This document shows, one piece after another, positions 60,799-64,000 of a stretch of DNA of 64,000 nt. Source of the stretch: Rhizobium sp. L43 (GTDB lineage: Bacteria; Pseudomonadota; Alphaproteobacteria; Rhizobiales; Rhizobiaceae); the NCBI RefSeq assembly GCF_002531725.1, contig NZ_NWSQ01000023.1, forward strand, positions 1-64,000. Reading direction: 5' to 3'. Each line of letters starts with the position of its first letter. Position 1 is the first letter of the stretch. The position numbers were made by a program, and so were the translations under genes. The notes below the pieces were generated by a model. That model did no database searches. It saw only the letters and a list, made by a program, of their open reading frames with translations, and had not been told where the DNA came from.

Positions 60799-60924
60799 TT
60801 ATAGGTTCAGTTGGCTGGCGTCGAAGTTCAAAATGACTTCCTTCCAGGCATCGTATTTGTCTTTTGGAAACATCGTGTAAGGGGCCGCATGGATAATTGC
60901 GCGCAAAAATGGCATAAGCTCAGC
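60799..60924 (-). pseudogene. Orphan TolA C-terminal tail
   Basis: In the gap between tolA and tolB, starting at the tolA stop, an open frame of about 40 codons encodes a sequence homologous to the end of TolA. The remnant has LRAIIHAAP, then FPKDKYDAWKEVILNFDASQ; TolA itself ends YRAVMKSSP, then LPADKYEGENGWNEMLLTFDASD. Over the last 38 residues I count 14 identities with one three-residue gap. The remnant has no own start signals. It looks like the former 3' end of tolA, left behind when the end of the gene was replaced or duplicated. Confidence 0.8.
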
Positions 60925-60926
60925 AT

Positions 60927-62069
60927 CTAGATTCCAAAATCGCTTGCGTCGAAGGTAAGAAGCATTTCGTTCCAGCCGTTCTCGCCTTCATACTTATCTG
61001 CCGGCAAGTTCTTGAGAGGAGATGATTTCATGACAGCGCGATAAACGCTGCTCTTAAGAGCTTGACGTGTCGAATCCGGCCCACCTGTCGCAATGACCTC
61101 TGGATCGCCAACCACATTCCCAGCTTGATCGAGTTGAAAACGAACCTTAAGCTGCACTTCGCTAGCACCTGCTAGCCCTGAAACAACACTCCAGTTGCTG
61201 GAAATCTGGCCCTTTACAGCATCCTCCTCGCTCTGGCTGAGTTTGGTTCCGCTGTTGCTCTTCTTGTTCCCCAGCGAGGCCTCCTGCGTCGAGCGCTTGG
61301 CGCCGCCGGCGGAAGGATCGGTCTTGTTCAGCAGAGCCGAAATCTCATCGGCATTGAAATCGCTCTTCATCGTCGAGGCCGATTTCGCCACTTCCTGCTT
61401 CTTGTCGGCCTTCTTCTTGTCCGTCGGTTTTTCGGCAGCCTTGGGTTCGTCCGCAGGCTTCTCAGGCGGCTTCTCGACAGCTTTTTGGGGCTCCGGCGGC
61501 TTTACCTGCGGCTTGACGACCGGTGTCGGTACCTTGTCCGGCAGCGCCTCGGCGTCCGGCTTCGGCGGCTCTTCCGGCTTGGCCTGCTCTTCCGGCGGCT
61601 TTTCCTCCGGCTTCGGCGGCGTCACTTCGACGGGCTTCGGCGGCGGAATGGAAGCCACTTCCTTCGGCTGCTCGACCTCGGTCTCTTCCTTGTTGACTTC
61701 CTTGACGTCGTTCGGCTTGGGATCGATCGTCGGCAGCGGCTTATCGCTCGAATTCGCCGCCGCGGCTTCACTATTGCTCGGCTTGGCGTTCGGGACCGGC
61801 GGCGTCTTCAGGTCGACATTGTTGTCGCCGGCATTCTCGGCCGGTTGCGCGATCGGCGGCCGCGTCGTCGGCACCGGCGCAGAAGTCTCCTTCTTCGGAG
61901 CCTTCTTGTCGCCTTGCTGCATCTGGGTGATGGATTCCACCGGCACCAGATCGACCGGCATCGCCTCGAAATCCTCCACCTTGAAGGATTCCGGCGCGCT
62001 CAGAGACACCATCGCCCAGGTGAGCACCAGGCAATGCAGAACAGCAGATGTGACGACGCTGGTCTTCAT
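60927..62069 (-). CDS. tolA: Tol-Pal system protein TolA
   Basis: The 380-residue protein spans the periplasm and links the TolQR motor to TolB and Pal. One N-terminal membrane helix (about 5-24, VVTSAVLHCLVLTWAMVSLSA), a long Pro/Lys/Glu-rich central part (about 50-235), then the C-terminal domain (about 270-380: ISSNWSVVSGLAGASEVQLKVRFQLDQAGNVVG to FDASDFGI). The last 300 bases are about 50-53 % GC by hand count, below the rest of the operon, and an orphan homologous tail follows the stop. It lies eight bases after tolR. Confidence 0.94.
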   Translation of the reverse strand: MKTSVVTSAVLHCLVLTWAMVSLSAPESFKVEDFEAMPVDLVPVESITQMQQGDKKAPKKETSAPVPTTRPPIAQPAENAGDNNVDLKTPPVPNAKPSNSEAAAANSSDKPLPTIDPKPNDVKEVNKEETEVEQPKEVASIPPPKPVEVTPPKPEEKPPEEQAKPEEPPKPDAEALPDKVPTPVVKPQVKPPEPQKAVEKPPEKPADEPKAAEKPTDKKKADKKQEVAKSASTMKSDFNADEISALLNKTDPSAGGAKRSTQEASLGNKKSNSGTKLSQSEEDAVKGQISSNWSVVSGLAGASEVQLKVRFQLDQAGNVVGDPEVIATGGPDSTRQALKSSVYRAVMKSSPLKNLPADKYEGENGWNEMLLTFDASDFGI

Positions 62070-62077
62070 CTTGAACG

Positions 62078-62533
62078 CTATTGGTCCTTTTTCTGCTGCG
62101 TCACGAGGCCGATATTCTTGAAGCCTGCACCCTGGATACGGGCCATGACGTCGGCGATGACGCCGTAAGGCGCCGTTGCGTCGCCGCGCACGAATATCCG
62201 TTCGTTATAGCCGGTCGTGGCGATCGCCTCGAGCTTAGCGGCGATCTCAGCGGCCGGGATCGGCGTCTCCTGCAGGAACACTTCGCCGTCGTGCTTGACG
62301 GAGATGGTGATCGGCTGCGTCTCGGAATTCAGCGCCTTGGCCTGCGTTTCCGGCAGGTCGATCGGCACGCCGACGGTCATCATCGGTGCTGCGACCATGA
62401 AGATGATCAACAGCACCAGCATGACGTCGACCAGCGGCGTCACGTTGATTTCGGAAATCACAGCCCTGTTCCGACCGCCGCGACGGCGGCGTCCGCCGCC
62501 CCCGCCGCCATTGCCTCCAACAGCCATACCCAT
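62078..62533 (-). CDS. tolR: Tol-Pal system protein TolR
   Basis: A 151-residue ExbD/TolR-type protein with a Gly/Arg-rich cytoplasmic start (GGNGGGGGGRRRRGGRNR), one membrane helix with the essential Asp in INVTPLVDVMLVLLIIFMVAAP (Asp near residue 36), and a periplasmic domain. It forms the proton-driven motor with TolQ. The Gly run after MGMAV is typical of rhizobial forms. It starts 18 bases after tolQ. Confidence 0.96.
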   Translation of the reverse strand: MGMAVGGNGGGGGGRRRRGGRNRAVISEINVTPLVDVMLVLLIIFMVAAPMMTVGVPIDLPETQAKALNSETQPITISVKHDGEVFLQETPIPAAEIAAKLEAIATTGYNERIFVRGDATAPYGVIADVMARIQGAGFKNIGLVTQQKKDQ

Positions 62534-62551
62534 GTCAGAATACTCCGTTGG

Positions 62552-63271
62552 TTACTGAGCGGCAGCGCGCGGCTGCAGTTTCTCGTCGATCTGGCGCGAA
62601 AGTATGGCGGAGAATTCGTCCGCGAAGCCTTCCATGCGGCCCGAGAGCTTGCCGGCATCGGCAGAGAACTTGTTGTAGGCGATAACCGCCGGGATAGCGG
62701 CAACAAGGCCGATCGCGGTGGCAAGCAGCGCTTCGGCGATACCGGGCGCGACAACCGCAAGGTTGGTCGACTTCGAACCGGCGATCGCCTGGAACGAGGT
62801 CATGATGCCGACGACCGTGCCGAAAAGACCGATGAACGGGCCGGCCGAACCGATCGTTGCCAGTGACCCGAGCCGAGCGCCGAGAAATTCCGATTCACGT
62901 GACAGCGTCACGTCCATCGCCCGGTCGATACGCATCTGCAGGCCGATCGGCGAGCGGGCGCCGCGCTCGAAGGATTTCTTCCACTCGCGCATGGCGGCCA
63001 CGAAGATCGCCGCCAGCCCGGTATTGTTGCGCTCCGACAGCGAGCGGTAAAGCTCTTCCAGCGACTGGCCCGACCAGAAGACCTGCTCGAACTTGTCGAA
63101 CTGGCGCCGTGCTCGGCCATAGGCCAGGTATTTGTCGATGACGATCGCCCAGGTCCACACCGAGGCTGCGATGAGCCCGAGCATCACGAGCTTGACGACG
63201 ATGCCGGCCTGCATGAAAAGCGACCAGAGGCTGACGTCCGTCGTTGCTGCTGCCAATCCTACTTGTTCCAT
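62552..63271 (-). CDS. tolQ: Tol-Pal system protein TolQ
   Basis: A 239-residue MotA/TolQ/ExbB-type protein with three membrane helices: one near 17-38, and two in the C-terminal half (LATIGSAGPFIGLFGTVVGIMTSFQAI near 137 and GIAEALLATAIGLVAAIPAVIAYNKF near 175). It forms the ion channel of the Tol motor with TolR. ATG 63271 gives the expected N-terminus MEQVGLA; the upstream extension is unlikely. It heads tolQRAB-pal-cpoB; a near-perfect CtrA box stands 200 bases upstream. Confidence 0.96.
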   Translation of the reverse strand: MEQVGLAAATTDVSLWSLFMQAGIVVKLVMLGLIAASVWTWAIVIDKYLAYGRARRQFDKFEQVFWSGQSLEELYRSLSERNNTGLAAIFVAAMREWKKSFERGARSPIGLQMRIDRAMDVTLSRESEFLGARLGSLATIGSAGPFIGLFGTVVGIMTSFQAIAGSKSTNLAVVAPGIAEALLATAIGLVAAIPAVIAYNKFSADAGKLSGRMEGFADEFSAILSRQIDEKLQPRAAAQ

Positions 63272-63643
63272 TGATCCAAAATCCCCGAATCCAAACGCCC
63301 GGTGCTGGACCGGGCGGCACAAAATGATCTCGCAAGAAGTGTCCGGCGACCGCCGCCTAAAGCCCTGGTCAAGCTTCCAAGCTCATCTTCCGCCTTCTTG
63401 CCGTCAAATTTGGTCAAAGGAAGGCGTGCACCGCACAAACTCCGACTTTCCCAGTAAGACACTATTATGGTTAATAGATCGTTAGTGCTGGATTGTGACA
63501 GTAAGCCTGTATTTGGAAGGTTTCGTTCCATGGATTACTTGACCGGAGCAAGATCCGGCTGCCCGAGCGCTCATCCTGCGGCGCGGGAATTCCTTCACAT
63601 ATAACTCAAGTTTTGACAAGCCTGAACTCCAGGCTATTCGCCG
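63272..63643. other. Intergenic region between ybgC and tolQ
   Basis: No convincing gene is seen in these 372 bases. A 90-codon frame on the minus strand overlaps the tolQ start and has no ribosome binding site. The AT-rich part near 63460-63490 holds a CTATTA/TAATAG dyad (63462-63477) and a CtrA-like box, so the tolQ promoter is likely there. ybgC and tolQ therefore seem to be separate transcripts. Confidence 0.5.
63471..63485 (-). promoter_or_regulatory. Near-perfect CtrA binding site upstream of tolQ
   Basis: TTAA, seven bases, TTAG: seven of eight consensus positions of the CtrA box. It shares the wider text ATGGTTAATAGA with the perfect box at 294-308. It lies 200 bases before the tolQ start. 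Binding is inferred. Confidence 0.4.
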
Positions 63644-64000
63644 CTATAGCGGCGTGCTGCCTTCCAGGAATTTCGCCGCCAGAGTTTCCGGCAGCCGCCG
63701 CGGCCGCCCCCGGGCGTTGATGACGGCGATGATCACCTTGGCGGCGATCAGCAGCGTCTCGCCCGAACGGATCTGCTGATTGAGCACCATCTTGGCGCCG
63801 CCAGCCTTCTCCGTATGCGTCAGGATCGTCAGCACATCGTCCATGCGCGCCGGGCTCTTAAAGTCGATCTCCATGCGGTGGACGACGAAGACCAGGCCTT
63901 CCTCATCGGCGCTGACGAGCTCGCGCTGTTCGACGCCGAGGCAGCGCAGATAGTCGGTGCGGCCGCGCTCGAGGAAATGCAGGTAGCGGGCGTGATAGAC
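63644..64000 (-). CDS. ybgC: Tol-Pal-associated acyl-CoA thioesterase YbgC, partial
   Basis: The frame runs off the right edge, so the N-terminus is missing; 118 residues are visible. They begin VYHARYLHFLERGRTDYLRCLGV, the standard hot-dog thioesterase segment that follows the catalytic Asp, then FVVHRMEIDFKSPARMDDVLTI. YbgC hydrolyses short acyl-CoA and is the classic first gene of the Tol-Pal cluster. The visible part is intact. Confidence 0.93.
   Translation of the reverse strand, partial: VYHARYLHFLERGRTDYLRCLGVEQRELVSADEEGLVFVVHRMEIDFKSPARMDDVLTILTHTEKAGGAKMVLNQQIRSGETLLIAAKVIIAVINARGRPRRLPETLAAKFLEGSTPL

Noticed and set aside
59445..60836. A 463-codon open frame on the plus strand
   Set aside because: It is antisense to tolB, with no start signals.
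63272..63531. A 90-codon frame upstream of tolQ on the minus strand
   Set aside because: It overlaps the tolQ start and the promoter region and has no start signals or recognisable features.

Overview
The window reads as chromosomal DNA of a fast-growing Rhizobium of the R. etli / R. leguminosarum type. The basis is high GC, closely packed genes with alphaproteobacterial versions of housekeeping proteins, rhizobial palindromic intergenic repeats, a serC leader RNA, a full CtrA box and the gene order ybgC-tolQRAB-pal-cpoB-tilS-ftsH-glmM. All family assignments come from reading the sequence; no database search was run.

Left part (1-10.8 kb): a DUF883-like membrane protein, a small unknown protein, an RsuA/RluB-type pseudouridine synthase, a phosphoribosyltransferase, a SAICAR synthetase, and a TetR regulator next to a complete RND efflux system (lipoprotein adaptor, inner-membrane pump, outer-membrane channel) closed by an intrinsic terminator. 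At 10.8-18.3 kb a LacI regulator with a perfect palindrome in front of it heads a tight operon: a polyamine-type ABC importer, a nucleoside hydrolase and adenine deaminase, which together look like a purine or nucleoside scavenging unit. At 18.4-26.2 kb, on the minus strand, are an M20 amidohydrolase, a TctCBA tripartite transporter and a DctB/DctD-like two-component pair.

Middle (26.4-45.7 kb): a sulfite-oxidase-type molybdoenzyme; a cobalt uptake operon (cbtB, cbtA and an unknown exported protein) under a cobalamin riboswitch; a divergent histidine-phosphatase-like protein whose catalytic RHG reads CHG; a GGDEF-EAL protein; a PiT phosphate transporter; acetate kinase plus phosphoketolase; pobR/pobA with a Liv-type ABC importer that probably brings in an aromatic acid; and an orphan VCBS-type protein.

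Right part (45.7-64 kb): tRNA-Met, mnmA, small secreted and hypothetical proteins, serC-serA behind a serC leader RNA, an outer-membrane beta-barrel protein, glmM, ftsH, tilS and the Tol-Pal operon, cut by the window edge inside ybgC.

The least ordinary observations are (1) an orphan copy of the TolA C-terminal tail between tolA and tolB, suggesting that the end of TolA was exchanged; (2) a palindromic repeat of intergenic type inserted in frame in tilS; (3) the unknown third gene of the riboswitch-controlled cobalt operon and the CHG phosphatase beside it; and (4) the LacI operator and purine operon.
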